The position numbers were made by a program, and so were the translations under genes. Under the pieces are notes generated by a model. The model had not been told where the DNA came from. It searched no databases and was given only the letters and a program-made list of their open reading frames with translations. DNA of 20,211 nucleotides from Phoronis ovalis (Eukaryota; Phoronida; Phoronidae), in NCBI GenBank assembly GCA_028565635.1, contig JAOXYB010005901.1, positions 1 through 20,211 of the forward strand, in the 5' to 3' direction. Of this stretch, positions 18,592 to 20,211 are shown piece by piece (the first letter of the stretch is position 1; every line of letters begins with the position of its first letter).

Positions 18592-20211
18592 CTAAAAAGA
18601 ACAAAGGTGAGGTAACTGATCAAACCAGTTTTGCTTTTTTAAGATACATGAATATAACTTGCAAATCTATATTGTTATAAGCTTTTCTAGCAAATATTTG
18701 TCCTATCACATAGAGAGGAATTAATTCTTTTAGATTTTAGAAGTATTTTAAAAAAGTAAGATATTTCAAACAGTAGTACATATTAAATCATTATTATATA
18801 ACAAGCAGCATTAACAAAGATTTTATACTCACATTATACACCATTTAGACAATGAATGTAATACAGCAAGCTAATTTGCTTCACATTGCTAAATGACATA
18901 TAACACATTAATGCTGAATTATCTTGCTACATCATTTAACAATTATTGACTTTAATTGTAAGAAAGCACCAGACACATCACCAAGAGATTTATCCTGATC
19001 ATGTGGCCAATAATAGCAATTGAAACTGCTATTAGATACAATAATTGCTATAATATACTGATTAGAATATTAAACATGTTTTCTTGAATGAAGATGTATA
19101 TATCAGTTGAAACATTAGCATCCATGTTTAGTGCATACTGACCTCTTATTAAGTATTTAACTTTTTATGCTTAATCTTAAGGAGTGGGACCTGTTCAGGG
19201 ACAAATTATTCACACTTTACACTTTGATTCGAATTTTGGGCAGTTTAATGAAAAAATAGACTTGCCTAATACTGTAAAAGTATACATTTTGGTATATTAA
19301 CTTAAGGATTATGAAAACTAATGTATCACAACATTAGAGTTTACAATTTAATCTGTATTTTTGAATACCTGTACAACAGTTTTCGTGTATAAAATTATTA
19401 AAAAAATTTATATTATGTTTCAAATATGTGAAAAGCTAAGAGGTTTTTTGCTCGTACTGTAAAATTTGAATTTACTTCAAAGCTCTTTACAAGGTACAAT
19501 GTCCAATCTAAATTCACCACATCAGAAATATCATTATCTGTTATGATCAGATTGCAAATGCCTTGAATAACCTTTGAATTATTAATAAGTGTTTAAACAA
19601 GACATTTGTCATGTCTATAAATGCCCATCCAATGTGTAGGATTATATTTTTTTAACATTCTTGTTTTTTTACATTATATAGGAAAGAATAGAATACGTCA
19701 TCATGCATTATAATCTGGTTTATCATTGTGGGGTACTCTTTCAAAATGACTGTAACTGCTGCCTGATGCATTACCCCGGGGGGAGAACTGACCATATTTT
19801 TAGTTGGGTATGTGCAGCCCAAACTCAAAATATTCAGCCATTTTTAAGGATTTTGGTCTCAGAAATTGACCCATTTTTAGGGTTTTCTGTCAAACAAGAA
19901 AATTGTTAGGCAATTGAAAAATGTCAAAGACTCGTATCGGAATATGACCTACTTCTGAAGGTCACTTTGAAATGTCACCTGGCCTAATACACCCCATCTT
20001 CAAATCGTCCAGTCATCGCTTCGACTGATGATCCGACAAAAACAAAGCTATTATTGTGAGATAATATCTCGAGAATAAACATGGCCACCAGTTGGCCATC
20101 TTGAATATGATCCATGTAGAAATCATAGATGATATGCATTTTGACCTGTATTTATCCTGTACCAAATATAAAGCTGATCGGATAAAAACTGAAGCATTTA
20201 TTGCGCCACAA
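18592..20211 (-). other. Upstream intron (at least 1.6 kb) before exon 1
   Basis: No dynein-like exon was found between exon 1 and the window end, so the previous exon lies beyond 20211. Positions 18592-19770 are AT-rich with nothing recognisable. A composite repeat occupies 19774-20211. Confidence 0.75.
19774..20211. repeat. Composite dispersed repeat, running off the window end
   Basis: It begins CCCCGGGGGG, then GGGTATGTGCAGCCCAAAC, which resembles the left end of the foldback element at 2291 (CCCGGGGGG...GGGGATGTGCCGC...CAATCCAAAA). T-rich units (CATTTTTAAGG, CATTTTTAGGG) follow, then a GTCACCTGGCCTAATACACC block as in 5180-5290. From about 20150 the dispersed-repeat block CCTGTACCAAATATAAAGC...GATAAAAACTGAAGC appears. 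It joins blocks that occur separately elsewhere in the window. Confidence 0.65.

Noticed and set aside
1-20211. A novel defence, toxin or biosynthetic system
   Set aside because: All recognisable coding sequence belongs to one dynein heavy chain gene. No second gene, RNA gene or operon-like cluster was seen on either strand.

Overview
The window is a piece of an animal (metazoan) nuclear genome. It is AT-rich, and one long gene is split into many short, frame-consistent exons with GT-AG introns. No prokaryotic gene structure, RNA gene or CRISPR array was seen. The sequence fits an invertebrate with motile cilia or flagella, but I cannot name the species.

Almost the whole window (about 18591 down to 314, minus strand) is the middle-to-late part of one axonemal dynein heavy chain gene of the single-headed inner-arm class. 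The best resemblance, judged from memory and not from a search, is to DNAH3, with DNAH12 and DNAH7 as near relatives. I placed 31 sequential exon positions, one of them present in two copies. Counting one copy, they join into a 6,512-nt open frame of about 2,170 codons, with no frameshift or internal stop and matching phases at every junction. The encoded order is: end of the linker/start of AAA1, AAA1 ([16 protein letters not shown]), AAA2 (GEPFGCKT), AAA3 (GPTGTGKS), AAA4 (GVGGSGRQ), the stalk with its microtubule-binding tip, AAA5 with the buttress coiled coil, and the AAA5/AAA6 junction. The 5' part (tail, linker) lies beyond position 20211 and the 3' part (rest of AAA6, C-terminal domain) lies before position 1.

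The most interesting observation is a tandem duplicated exon near the low-coordinate end. Two 141-nt exons (1242-1382 and 759-899) have identical length, the same phase (2 to 2), good splice sites and open frames. They encode 47-residue versions of the same AAA5/AAA6-junction segment, 33 of 47 residues identical. This is the layout of mutually exclusive alternative exons, so the gene probably makes two versions of this motor protein.

The introns hold several non-coding structures: a 405-bp foldback element with an 8-bp imperfect target duplication (2291-2695); a 785-bp TA-flanked terminal-inverted-repeat element (5036-5820); a dispersed repeat seen three times (1-134, about 5425-5560 and 20150-20211); a composite repeat at 19774-20211; a palindromic RFX/X-box-like motif at 4424-4437; and an exact 30-bp tandem duplication that copies a 5' splice site (13042-13101).
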